A model generated the notes under the pieces. That model ran no database searches. It saw only the letters and a program-made list of their open reading frames with translations, and was not told where the DNA came from. Of a stretch of 64,000 nt of DNA, positions 26,969 through 35,672 are shown in pieces. The stretch comes from JACDCA01 sp963810305. GTDB lineage: Bacteria > Acidobacteriota > Vicinamibacteria > Vicinamibacterales > 2-12-FULL-66-21. Location: NCBI GenBank assembly GCA_963810305.1, contig CAWEMY010000003.1:1-64000 (forward strand). Reading direction: 5' to 3'. The position numbers were made by a program, and so were the translations under genes. Position 1 is the first letter of the stretch. The number at the start of each line of letters is the position of its first letter.

Positions 26969-27944
26969 GAATGTCGTAGTTCGCGCGTGCGCCATGCAGC
27001 TCCGCGAGGATTTCATCGCGGAGCGTATCCGGCGCAACGACGGTCACCATCTGGCCGAATCCCAGAACCCAGCTCTTGAGCGCCCAGTCGTTGCAGACAT
27101 CGAGCGTCAGCCGCAGCGATCCATCGGGATCGTCGGTCGTCTGCTGCGACGGATGCCAGATGCGCTCGCGGACGTAGCGGGCAATCTTCGGCGCGAATCG
27201 CAGCTCGATCCTCTCCGGCGTCCCCTGATTGATGCCGAGTGAGTGGGCGAAGGCGTCCTCGGGGAGCTCCAGCGGCTCGAACCGGTCCTCGGTGAGAGAG
27301 ACCTGCGCGACCCGGTCGACGGCAAACGTTCTGAGCTCGCCGTACTCGGGGACGAACCCGATCACGTACAAGCCTCCCTGCGCAAACACCAGGCGATACG
27401 GCTCGAGCGTGTAGGTCTTTTCGCGATTGCTCGAGAACGAGTGGTAGCGCATCGTCAGGCGGCGATGGTGCAGCGTGGCTTCGACCAGCTGTGCGACCTC
27501 CTTGGTGCGCGGGGCAACGGCCTGCGCCCCGGGATCCGCCTTGGCCTGCATCACGAGCGGCATGCCGTCGAGAAACTGCTTCATTCCCGGGGTCAGCGCG
27601 CCCCCGAGCTTGTCAAAGGCGCTGCGGACGTCGCGTTCGAATGGCGTCCCCGACAGGCATTCGACGAGCGTGCGCGAGAAATAGAGTGCACTCAGCTCCG
27701 CGAGGGTGAAGGCGGTGTCGTCGAGACGGCGAAAGGCTTTCTGCTCGAGCGTCCAGTATTTCTTGCCGTCGTGGGTTTCGTCGAAGAGCGGAAAGCCCGC
27801 TTCCTGGAGTGCGTCGAGATCACGGCGGATCGTGCGCGTCGTGACACCAGTGTGGCTGGCGAGATCATCGATCGTCACGCGGCGTGAGGCCTCGAGCTCC
27901 TTGAGGATCGTCCACTGACGAATGACCTCGGCGTTGCGCGGCAC
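26958..27944 (-). CDS. WYL-domain transcriptional regulator
   Basis: 328 residues. The N-terminal HTH (VTIDDLASHTGVTTRTIRRDLDALQEAGFPL) is DeoR-like. The WYL domain spans about residues 145-230 (LTMRYHSFSSNREKTYTLEPYRLVFAQGGLYVIGF), and the WCX extension forms the C-terminus. WYL regulators bind nucleic-acid or nucleotide ligands and often control defence or repair genes. GTG 27944 is the start: it overlaps the upstream TAG by one base and gives PRNAEVIRQWTILKELE. An ATG at 28025 would lie inside the preceding gene. It is coupled to the TMEM175-like channel gene. Confidence 0.9.
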   Translation of the reverse strand: MPRNAEVIRQWTILKELEASRRVTIDDLASHTGVTTRTIRRDLDALQEAGFPLFDETHDGKKYWTLEQKAFRRLDDTAFTLAELSALYFSRTLVECLSGTPFERDVRSAFDKLGGALTPGMKQFLDGMPLVMQAKADPGAQAVAPRTKEVAQLVEATLHHRRLTMRYHSFSSNREKTYTLEPYRLVFAQGGLYVIGFVPEYGELRTFAVDRVAQVSLTEDRFEPLELPEDAFAHSLGINQGTPERIELRFAPKIARYVRERIWHPSQQTTDDPDGSLRLTLDVCNDWALKSWVLGFGQMVTVVAPDTLRDEILAELHGARANYDIPNF

Positions 27945-28663
27945 TAGACGACCTGGACGGCGGGGCGCGGATCGGTCGCGGCGAGCCGCGCGACAAAGGC
28001 CTGGCGCCGCCTGTCGGTCCACCACCCAAAGCCCCAGTGTCCGGGGCCCATCAATGCGAACGAGGACGGTGAAAGAAACGCGACCTCGCGCGGCGCGATG
28101 AGCGCAAACAGCATCGCGAAGAGGCCGACTCCGGCCGAGACCAGATGGTGGCCGGCGATCGCGCGCGCATCGAAAGCTTCCAGTTCGCTCAAGCCGAGCG
28201 CCGCACGCTTGCGATGCGCGTTCAGGTACATCAGCGAGAAAAGTCCCATCAGGATGAAGAACCCGAGCCCGTAGATCATCGAAGCCCGTGCCAGCTCGTT
28301 CAGTGACATGCCGACCACAGGGGCGCTGCTCTGCAGCCCGAACACCTGGAGCATGAAGGAGTCGAACATGAACTTGAGCGGATAGATATAGAGCAGCACG
28401 GCGAACAGGAGCGCACTGTTCAGCAGGATCGTCACACCGTCTTGAAGCGGGTAGCGCTCGAAGAAACTGTCGTGCTCGTGCCAGATCCAGACCAGAAGAG
28501 CAAAGCAGCAGGCAAAGGCGGGGATGCCCTGGACCAGCCTGATCAATTGTTCGTAGCTCCGCGGCACGTCGGCCGTGATCACCAGCAGCGTCAGCGCAAA
28601 GCCGAAGACCGCGTCGCTGAACTCCTCGAGCCTGGAAATCTTGTGTTTCCGGAGGGTTAGCAT
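27944..28663 (-). CDS. TMEM175-like (DUF1211) ion-channel family membrane protein
   Basis: 239 residues, six hydrophobic helices. RLEEFSDAVFGFALTLLVI carries the FSD motif in helix 1 that lines the pore in bacterial TMEM175 potassium channels. Helices follow at IPAFACCFALLVWIWHEH, GVTILLNSALLFAVLLYIYPL, MIYGLGFFILMGLFSLMYL and HHLVSAGVGLFAMLFALIAP. I start at ATG 28663, just before the motif; a longer frame upstream is antisense to another gene. Potassium conductance is known for family members and inferred here. It overlaps the WYL gene start. Confidence 0.85.
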   Translation of the reverse strand: MLTLRKHKISRLEEFSDAVFGFALTLLVITADVPRSYEQLIRLVQGIPAFACCFALLVWIWHEHDSFFERYPLQDGVTILLNSALLFAVLLYIYPLKFMFDSFMLQVFGLQSSAPVVGMSLNELARASMIYGLGFFILMGLFSLMYLNAHRKRAALGLSELEAFDARAIAGHHLVSAGVGLFAMLFALIAPREVAFLSPSSFALMGPGHWGFGWWTDRRRQAFVARLAATDPRPAVQVV

Positions 28664-28742
28664 CGCCGGAATATAACCCAGCTCGCTGTGACCTTCCCTG
28701 TCACACCCTCCTTTTAGAGTGGGTGGCGACAAGGGGGCGTGA

Positions 28743-28955
28743 ATGACGCGGATGAACGGGTCGGCGGCTTTGAAGCTCGATTTCGGCGATGTGGCCGTGA
28801 CCGTGAGCGGCAACCGGGGAGGCCGGCCGGTCCTGCGCCTGGCTTCATCCGGGCTGATGCGCGGTCCGGACAAGTACAAAGTTCTCGAGCACCGGCGCCG
28901 CCAGGCGCAGATCCGGGCCAGACACTTGCTTCACCTGATGGAAGGAGAGTGGTGA
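28743..28955 (+). CDS. Small protein of unknown function, first of a coupled pair
   Basis: 70 residues, MTRMNGSAALKLDFGDVAV. The first half looks like beta strands (ALKLDFGDVAVTVSGNRGGRPVLRLAS). The second is a basic helix (YKVLEHRRRQAQIRARHLLHLMEGEW). No signal peptide or membrane segment. Its TGA stop overlaps the next ATG (TGATG), a strong sign that both are real. I recognise no family. Both are transcribed away from the TMEM175/WYL pair. Confidence 0.6.
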   Translation: MTRMNGSAALKLDFGDVAVTVSGNRGGRPVLRLASSGLMRGPDKYKVLEHRRRQAQIRARHLLHLMEGEW

Positions 28956-29167
28956 TGGCCAGCTGCAGGCACGGGAACGGCCGGGCGCTCTGTTTCGACT
29001 GCTTCAAGGCCGGCATGGAGCGAACTCGTGCGCGCCGTGCCGCGTGGACGCAGAAAGAGCTCCCGTTCGCGCCAGCGGAAGCCGCGCGCAAGCTCTCCGA
29101 GCAGGAAGTGGCGCACCGCCGCCGGATGCTCGAACACCTCGTCCAGAAGGCGCGGCGCGGAGCATGA
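28955..29167 (+). CDS. Small cysteine-containing protein of unknown function, second of a coupled pair
   Basis: 70 residues. CRHGNGRALCFDC near the N-terminus is a compact Cys/His cluster that could bind a metal. A basic segment (RTRARRAAW) and a helix rich in Glu, Ala and Arg (AEAARKLSEQEVAHRRRMLEHLVQKARRGA) follow. GGAGAG precedes the ATG by about 5 nt, inside the end of the first gene. The size, coupling and charge suggest a small regulatory or nucleic-acid-binding pair, but this is only inference. Confidence 0.6.
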   Translation: MASCRHGNGRALCFDCFKAGMERTRARRAAWTQKELPFAPAEAARKLSEQEVAHRRRMLEHLVQKARRGA

Positions 29168-29177
29168 GTCGGAAAAG

Positions 29178-29258
29178 TCACCACAGAGGCACGGAGACAC
29201 AGAATGTTCTTCTTGTTTTACAAGAGAGTTCTCTGTGTTCTCCGGGTCTCTGTGGTGA
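29178..29258. repeat. REP-F inverted repeat (CACCACAGAG ... CTCTGTGGTG)
   Basis: Left arm near 29178-29203, right arm near 29232-29258, imperfect complements built on CAGAG/GGAGAC and CTCTGTG. A relative lies at 48966-49052. Confidence 0.75.
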
Positions 29259-29289
29259 ACTCCCCAACGGGCAGTACCGAAGGTTGTCG

Positions 29290-29332
29290 TTGACGCGGCG
29301 GCCGCCGCGCTATATATTGTCCGACAATATAT
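29290..29332 (+). promoter_or_regulatory. Promoter and operator of padR-5, overlapping the start codon
   Basis: TTGACG (29290-29295), 17-nt spacer, TATATT (29313-29318). A perfect palindrome with 10-bp arms (ATATATTGTC and complement, centre 29322) spans 29312-29332. It covers the -10 region, the start site and the first two bases of the ATG, so the transcript should be practically leaderless. Confidence 0.8.
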
Positions 29333-29669
29333 GGCCCCACAGACCGACCTGAAGCGCGGTACCGCCGAACTCATGGTCCTCGCGACGCTCGAGATGCGCA
29401 CCCGGCATGGCTACGAGATCGCGAAACTGATCGACGATCGCTCCGGTGGCGTCCTTCGATTCCACGTGGCGTCGCTCTACCCGATGCTCTATCGCATGGA
29501 GCGGCGCGGCTGGATCGACGGCAAGTGGATCGAGAAGTCGGGCCAGCGGCGCCGGCGCTACTACAAGCTCACGCCGGCCGGCCGCAAAGTGCTCGGGGAA
29601 CAGCGCGCGAGCTGGCGCGAATTGCTGGTGGCGCTGCAGAGCGTGACCGGCATCAATCCAGCGGGATAG
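29331..29669 (+). CDS. PadR family transcriptional regulator 5
   Basis: 112 residues. LKRGTAELMVLATLEMRTRHGYEIA contains the first helices, FHVASLYPMLYRMERRGWID the recognition helix, and GQRRRRYYKLTPAGRKVLGE the wing. This is the closest to the PadR subtype widespread beside ADOP genes in Acidobacteria. Its start codon lies at the edge of a perfect palindrome, strong evidence of autoregulation. The ADOP gene follows after 4 nt, the only module here without a stop-start overlap. Confidence 0.93.
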   Translation: MAPQTDLKRGTAELMVLATLEMRTRHGYEIAKLIDDRSGGVLRFHVASLYPMLYRMERRGWIDGKWIEKSGQRRRRYYKLTPAGRKVLGEQRASWRELLVALQSVTGINPAG

Positions 29670-29673
29670 GGCG

Positions 29674-32431
29674 ATGGACTTCCGCCGCTACGTTCGCGAG
29701 CAGCTTCCGCCGCTGACCATCGCGCGCGAGCCGGAGATCGTCGACGAGCTCGCGCTGCATCTCGGCGAACTGTACCGGGAGGCCCGTGCCTCCGGCCTCG
29801 ATCACGACGAGGCGCTGGCGCGCGCTCTCGCCGCGATCCCCACCGCCTCGACCGACTTCGCCCACGATCTCGAAGCCGCGAGTCGAGCGCTCCCCGGCTT
29901 GATCGCCGACCGCTGGCGGGCGCAGGACGACACACTCCTACACGCTGACTCTTCACGGAGCGGATCAATGGTTGCCGATCTTCGTCGCGATATCCGTTAC
30001 GCCGTCCGCATGCTGGCGCGGACGCCGGCGTTCACGTTCGTCATCTGCCTGACGCTCGCGCTCGGCATTGGCGCCACCGCCGTCATCTTCAGCGCCGTCG
30101 ACGCGGTGCTGCTGCAGCGCGCGCCAGTCGCCGATCCGTCGTCGGTCACCAGCATCTACACCACGAGCTCTGATGGCCGTGACCGATTTTCGACCACGTC
30201 ATATCCCGATTATGTCGATCTGCGCGACAGCGGGATCTTGGGCGGCCTCGCGGCATTTGCCAGCGTCCCCTTCGTGCTGCAGGGGAGCAATGGCGCCGAG
30301 GCATTGCCGGGCGAGCTGGTGACCGGCAACTACTTCGACGTGCTCGGCGTCCGTATCCCGCTCGGGCGAACGTTCAGCGTGGACGAAGACAAGCCCGGCT
30401 CGCCGATTCGCGTCGTCATCCTGTCGCACGGCGCATGGACGGCGCGCTTCGGTGCGGATCGCAACATCGTTGGCCGCCTGATCACTCTCAACGGCAACAG
30501 CTACTCGATTGTTGGCGTCGCGCCCAGGGGGTTCGTCGGGCCGATTCTCGGGCGCGCTCCAGAGATCTGGGCACCGATGGCGCTTCAACCGGAGCTGCGT
30601 CCGCCAAGTGCGGGGCTACGTCGTGCGCTCGGTGGCACCAACATGCTCGCCGCTCGCGGGCCGCGGTGGCTGAACATGATCGGACGTCTGGCCGCCGGTA
30701 AGACCGTTGCCGGCACGGCCGCGGCCGCGGACACGCTCTCGGCGCGGCTGGACGCGAGTTACCAGAGTACCAACCGCGGCCGGCGGTTCACCGTCGTCCC
30801 GCTCGGCGATGGTCCCGGCGTCCGCACGTCGGCGCGACCGATGCTGCGGCTGCTCAGCGCCTCCGTCGTTGTCGTGCTGCTGATCGCGTGCGCGAACGTT
30901 GCGAGTCTCCTCCTTGCACGCGCCGTCACGCGACGCCGCGAGGTGGCCGTCCGCATGGCCGTGGGCGCCGGCCGAGGGCGGCTCGTCAGGCAGTGGCTCA
31001 CCGAATCGGTGCTGCTCGCGCTGATGGGATCGCTGGGAGGCCTGCTGATCGCCTGGTGGGGGGCGCCACTTCTCCATCAATTCGACATTCCGGCATCGAT
31101 CAACCTCGGCGTCACGCCGCGAGTGTTCCTGTTTACTTTCGCGGTGGCGGTCGGGAGTGGCGTCCTCTTCGGCCTCGCCCCGGTGCTGCAGACCCTGCGG
31201 CGCAACACCGTCGATGCCCTTCGTGATGAAGGAGGCGCGGTCGCGAGCGGCGTCGGGGCCACTCGCATGCGCAGCACGTTCGTCGTCGTGCAGGTGGCGC
31301 TTAGTCTGATGTTGCTGGTCGGCGCCGGTCTCTTCCTGCGGACCCTGAAGAACGCGACCGCGGTCAATCTCGGTTACGACATCGATCGAGTGCTGCTCGC
31401 GGACATCAACATGGACGTTCGCGGCTACTCGCAGGACGCCGGTCAGGCTGCCTACGGCCAGCTGCTCGAGCGCGTCAAGGCCGCTGCCAGGGGTCGAAGC
31501 CGCCGGCGCGGCACGCGTGACGGTGCTGAGCGGCGGCGCCAGAACGATCAGTGTCAGCACCGATGGGCGGCCGGTGGCAAACGACAGCAGCAACAGCATC
31601 GACGTGCGCGCCAATGTCATCAGTGATGGATATCTCGACGCCCTCGGCATCCGACTGCAGAACGGACGAAACTTCTCGCCCGCCGATGCCCCTGGCACGC
31701 CACGGGTGACGATCATCAGCGCCTCGCTTGGCGCCAAGCTGTTCCCCGGCGCTGATCCGCTGGGCCGCACGGTGATGGCTGGCAACGATCCTCTCCAGGT
31801 CGTCGGAGTGGTGCCCGACACCGTGTACCGCAGTGCGCTGGAGCAGAATCCACCGCCGTTCCTCTACGCGCCGCTGGCGCAGAACTACGAGTCCGGCATC
31901 ACGCTGCACGTCCGCGTCGCCGGCGAGCCCACCGGGCAGATCGCCGCTCTGCGCAGGGTTCTGAGCGAAGTGGATCCACAACTGGTACTCGGGCGGCCGC
32001 GTGTGCTGCGCGACGAGTTCGAACGCTCCATAAGCGATCAGCGAATGATGGCAACTCTCGTCGGTCTCTTCGGCGTCGTCGCCCTCGCACTCGCGGCAAT
32101 CGGCCTGTACGGGGTGATGGCACACCTCGCCACCCAGCGGACGACGGAGATCGGGATCCGTCTCGCGCTCGGGGCGAACCCCGCCTCCATTCTTCGTCTG
32201 ATGCTGTCGGACGGGCTGCGGCTGGTTGCGCTCGGATCCGTACTGGGGCTGGCGGGAGCATTTGCCGGCGCCCGGTTCGTGCAGAACCAGCTGTTCGGAG
32301 TCGAACCAACCGACCCCGCCACGTTCGCCGGCGTCTGCGCGACGTTGCTGATCGTCGCCATCGCCGCATGCTTGATCCCCGCACGCCGAGCGATGCGAGT
32401 CGAACCGGCGCTGGCGCTACGGGCAAACTGA
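29674..32431 (+). CDS. ADOP-type duplicated FtsX/MacB-like permease 3 (frameshifted)
   Basis: About 919 residues. An N-terminal prefix (RRYVREQLPPLTIAREPEIVDELALHL) is a helical cytosolic domain. The first MacB unit starts FVICLTLALGIGATAVIFSA, and the second FtsX part ends TEIGIRLALGANP and PARRAMRVEPALALRAN. The frame breaks near 31482: deleting one C turns the unreadable RGRSRRRG text into LPGVEAAGAARVTVLSGG, which joins both halves. The permease follows padR-5 by 4 nt. Probably intact in the cell. Confidence 0.88.
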
Positions 32432-32438
32432 ACCAGCG

Positions 32439-34637
32439 TTACTTTCTCGTCATTCGCGGTTCGGTTGACACATCGAAGTTGTCGACGACCCAGACATCCG
32501 ATCGTGACGAGTAGACCGCCACGACAAACCTGCGACCGTCGGGGGTCATGGTGACGTCACCAATTTCCTCGAATGGAAGAGACGCGACGGTCTTCACGTA
32601 CTCGCCATTCGAGGACACGATCAAGATCTTCGCGCCTTTCAGGGTGTCTCCACGCCCGCGCATCTTCGCGGGTTGCCCTTCAACCGCGTAGATCGAACGT
32701 CCATCGACGGACCATCCGATGGGAATGAAAGAAGAAGGCACCGAGGTCTTGTAGATCAGCCTTTCAGACTGTTCTTCGGTGTCGATGATCCAGAGACCCC
32801 GGTTCGGCCGGCGATTCCAATGCACGGCAATCTTCCGGCCGTCCGGCGAATAGACCGGGCGAAAGAGCCACCCGACTGAACTGTCCGTTGCGAGAAGCCG
32901 TTCCTTACCGGTTGCCGGATCGAGGGCGTAATAGTCACGGTTCCCGGCCCGCTGATAAAGGATCCGAGGACCTGGGGACCACACGACATCGAAGCTGTAG
33001 CTCAAGTCACCGGACGAAACAGGGCGTGGCGTGCCACCGGCGGCGTCGATCGTCCAGACACGCGACTTGCCGCCCTGGGTCGAGGCAAAGGCGATCTGCG
33101 TTCCATCGGCCGACCAGGCGCCCCCCACGTTGAATGAGTCAAGGAACGTGAGCTGCTTCGGAGAACCGCCCGTAATTGGCATCGTGTGGAGATTGGCGAG
33201 CGGTTCATGACCGACGCTGAAGACGATCGACTGTCCAACAGGCGACAAGCGAGGTCTCTCGATCAGCGACGTTCCGTTGGTCAGCTGCTTCCATTCGGTC
33301 GGTGAGTGCTTACCGTTCCCAGGCGCGTCGAGCATCCACAGATTGGAGTGATACGGAGCCCGTGCGTAGACAAGCCGTTTGCCCTCTGCCGACAGCGAAT
33401 AGGCCCGATCGGTCTCGATGCCTGTCAGCAGGGTCGTGGTGTCCGGCCGTCTATTTTCTTGACCCGGTTGCGCCGCGATTCTGAAGAGGGAAACGGTCTG
33501 GTTGGCCCGGTGCGAGTAGTAGATGGCATCTCCCTGCGGGGCCCAACGCGCAGCAAGGATTTCCGTATCCTCTGACAGAATCCTCGTTTGATCGCTTCCA
33601 TCCGGCCGGACAGTCCAGATCGTGAAACGCCCCTGGGGATCGCTGCTGACAAACGTCAGAAGGCCGGTTTGGGACGACCAGTCGATGTCCCAGATCGACC
33701 AGCTGATGCCAGGTAGAGAAACGGTTCGCTGGACCTCTCCACGCCTGTTGAAAAACCAGATCTTGCCGGCCAGGTAACTTGCCACTGCGATCGTAGAGCC
33801 ATCCGGCGACCAGCAGCCGATGTACTGACCGTCAGCAATCCTGACCGGGGTTCCACCCAGCTGCGGCACGGTGTAGATGCCATTCTTTCCTGCGCCTCGC
33901 GCCCAGAGCAGCAGATCAGAACCGTCCGGAGACCAGCGCAAATGCCCGACTTCCGGCGCGTCAAAAATCGCGAGCGGATGGCCCCCTGCCAATTCCTGCA
34001 CCATCACTCTTGGTTCCGGAGGTTCGTTCGAGACATACGCGATTCGTCTGCCGTCTGCGGAGAGCGTGGGAGCGCCTTCTTTGCCGGTGAACGTGACCTG
34101 TCGGTGTTCCGCAACAGCGGTCCGCGGTAGCGACGCCACCGCAGTCTTTGCCGGCTCGCTCAGTCGAAGAACCGCGTAGGCCAGCGCGCCAACCACTAAC
34201 AGCAATCCAGCCATACCTGCGGCACGCCTGGAAACGCTGGCAGGGAGGTCGGCGGCGGTCGGGTTCTCCAACCCGGCTGGGGATGAGGGAAGATCGTCGT
34301 CGAAACGTTCGGTGACCGGCGCGACGAAGCGATAACCAAGCTTGGGAACAGTCTGGATGTACTGCTCGCCGGAGGCTTTTTCGCCGAGGGCCTTTCTCAG
34401 AATCGAAACGTTGCGGTTGAGACCTCCTTCCTCGACAAAGCTGTTTGCCCAGACCTCTGAGAGCAAACGTTCTTTCTCGACGAGATGTCCGGCGTTCTGG
34501 ACGAGCACGCGCAGAACGTCGAAGACCTTCGGGGTGAGCACCACCGGTTGGCCATCCCGCAACAGCAGGTGCTCCGACACATCCAGCCGGAACGGCCCGA
34601 ACTCGTAAGAGGGCGTGGCCTGGCGGTTCATGACCAT
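32439..34637 (-). CDS. Winged-helix (OmpR/CadC-type) transmembrane regulator with TolB-like propeller
   Basis: 732 residues. Residues 10-107 form an OmpR-type winged helix (FRLDVSEHLLLRDGQPVVLTP; VEEGGLNRNVSILRKALGE; YIQTVPKLGYRF). A single membrane segment lies near 140-160 (GMAGLLLVVGALAYAVL). The rest is a TolB/WD40-like beta propeller with repeated SPDG blades (LRWSPDGSDLL, GCWSPDGSTIA, PVYSPDGRKIA). The topology fits a one-component sensor: cytosolic DNA binding, periplasmic sensing. Complete. It is divergent from the beta-helix lipoprotein gene, with TTGAAG direct repeats between them. Confidence 0.9.
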   Translation of the reverse strand: MVMNRQATPSYEFGPFRLDVSEHLLLRDGQPVVLTPKVFDVLRVLVQNAGHLVEKERLLSEVWANSFVEEGGLNRNVSILRKALGEKASGEQYIQTVPKLGYRFVAPVTERFDDDLPSSPAGLENPTAADLPASVSRRAAGMAGLLLVVGALAYAVLRLSEPAKTAVASLPRTAVAEHRQVTFTGKEGAPTLSADGRRIAYVSNEPPEPRVMVQELAGGHPLAIFDAPEVGHLRWSPDGSDLLLWARGAGKNGIYTVPQLGGTPVRIADGQYIGCWSPDGSTIAVASYLAGKIWFFNRRGEVQRTVSLPGISWSIWDIDWSSQTGLLTFVSSDPQGRFTIWTVRPDGSDQTRILSEDTEILAARWAPQGDAIYYSHRANQTVSLFRIAAQPGQENRRPDTTTLLTGIETDRAYSLSAEGKRLVYARAPYHSNLWMLDAPGNGKHSPTEWKQLTNGTSLIERPRLSPVGQSIVFSVGHEPLANLHTMPITGGSPKQLTFLDSFNVGGAWSADGTQIAFASTQGGKSRVWTIDAAGGTPRPVSSGDLSYSFDVVWSPGPRILYQRAGNRDYYALDPATGKERLLATDSSVGWLFRPVYSPDGRKIAVHWNRRPNRGLWIIDTEEQSERLIYKTSVPSSFIPIGWSVDGRSIYAVEGQPAKMRGRGDTLKGAKILIVSSNGEYVKTVASLPFEEIGDVTMTPDGRRFVVAVYSSRSDVWVVDNFDVSTEPRMTRK

Positions 34638-34668
34638 CCAGTCTGAAGGAAGTTCGCTCGGGGGAATC

Positions 34669-34690
34669 TTGAAGCTTTTTTGAAGCTTTT
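34669..34690. promoter_or_regulatory. Direct repeats TTGAAGCTTTT, candidate site for the winged-helix regulator
   Basis: Two exact 11-bp copies end to end (34669-34679, 34680-34690) in the 127-nt divergent gap, with a third TTGAAG near 34740. An 11-bp period places both on one DNA face, as for OmpR/PhoB-type tandem binding. Predicted, not shown. Confidence 0.55.
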
Positions 34691-34764
34691 CGCAAGGACT
34701 ATCGGACGCGCCAGACAGTATTCATTCACGGCTGACCACTTGAAGCGTCAGACGGGAGATATCC

Positions 34765-35628
34765 ATGCGAAAGCTACTCTTGTCGGGTCTCTGTCTTGCC
34801 CTGGTTGCCGCCGCGTGTGACCGTACCTCCGCACCAGCCGCTCGTCCCAACCCGCTGGCGCCCGATCCACCGCCGACGTCCTCCGGTTACGCCGTTGGTC
34901 CAGGCGGGCTGTCGCAGGTCTTGTGCGCTGCGACGCTTCTCGAGAGTGTGAAGCTGGATCACGATCTGACCTGCACCGGCAACGGTCTGATCGTCGGTGC
35001 CGACGGCATCACGATCGACCTGAATGGTCACGCGATAACCGGGGCCGGCAGCGGCATCGGCATTGCCGTAACCGGACGAAATGACATCAGGATTACGGGA
35101 GGCGCCATTAGAAACTTCGCGGTGGCCGTGCGCACGCTCATGTCGACGGGGGTTCTGATCGACCACAACGAATTCGACGGAAACCCCGAAGGGATCGACC
35201 TTCAGGCCGGAAGCATCAGGAACACCATCAAAGACAATGCATTCCGAAACAGCGTCACGAGGGGAATCATGCTCAGGGGCGACACGAGCGCCAACGACAT
35301 CAAGGCGAATACATTCTCAGGGAACCGTGTCGGGATCCTCGTGTTTGGTGCCACCTTCACGACCTTGAAGGACAACATCATTTCCGGAAGCGCAGTGGCC
35401 GGTATTCGAATCAATGTCATCGCGACTGGGAACGTCCTCAAAGACAACACGGTTACGTCGAACCTCGCCGGCATCGAGTTTCTGGTGACCCCCACCGGGT
35501 CCGCAGTCAGTAATGAGCTGAAAGGCAACACGATTCTGACGAACACTTGTGGCCTGAAAGGGCCAACTGCGAGCAACAGCCTGAAAGACAATTCGTTTCA
35601 GGGGAACGTCGCCGACACGTGTTCGTAG
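34765..35628 (+). CDS. Lipoprotein with right-handed parallel beta-helix (NosD/PbH1 type)
   Basis: 287 residues. Lipoprotein signal with LVAAAC lipobox (Cys18), then a Pro-rich linker (RPNPLAPDPPPTSS). From about residue 75 a parallel beta helix of PbH1-like rungs follows (GITIDLNGHAITG, TGVLIDHNEFDGN, NTIKDNAFRNS, NDIKANTFSGN, TTLKDNIISGS). Such helices bind or cleave polysaccharides, but no catalytic residues are obvious, so a binding or surface role is equally possible. GGGAG precedes the ATG by 7 nt. Divergent from the winged-helix/TolB regulator, which may control it. Confidence 0.8.
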   Translation: MRKLLLSGLCLALVAAACDRTSAPAARPNPLAPDPPPTSSGYAVGPGGLSQVLCAATLLESVKLDHDLTCTGNGLIVGADGITIDLNGHAITGAGSGIGIAVTGRNDIRITGGAIRNFAVAVRTLMSTGVLIDHNEFDGNPEGIDLQAGSIRNTIKDNAFRNSVTRGIMLRGDTSANDIKANTFSGNRVGILVFGATFTTLKDNIISGSAVAGIRINVIATGNVLKDNTVTSNLAGIEFLVTPTGSAVSNELKGNTILTNTCGLKGPTASNSLKDNSFQGNVADTCS

Positions 35629-35672
35629 CGGCAGTCGCGAGGCATCGTAAGGAGGCAACAGGCCCGCGAGCC

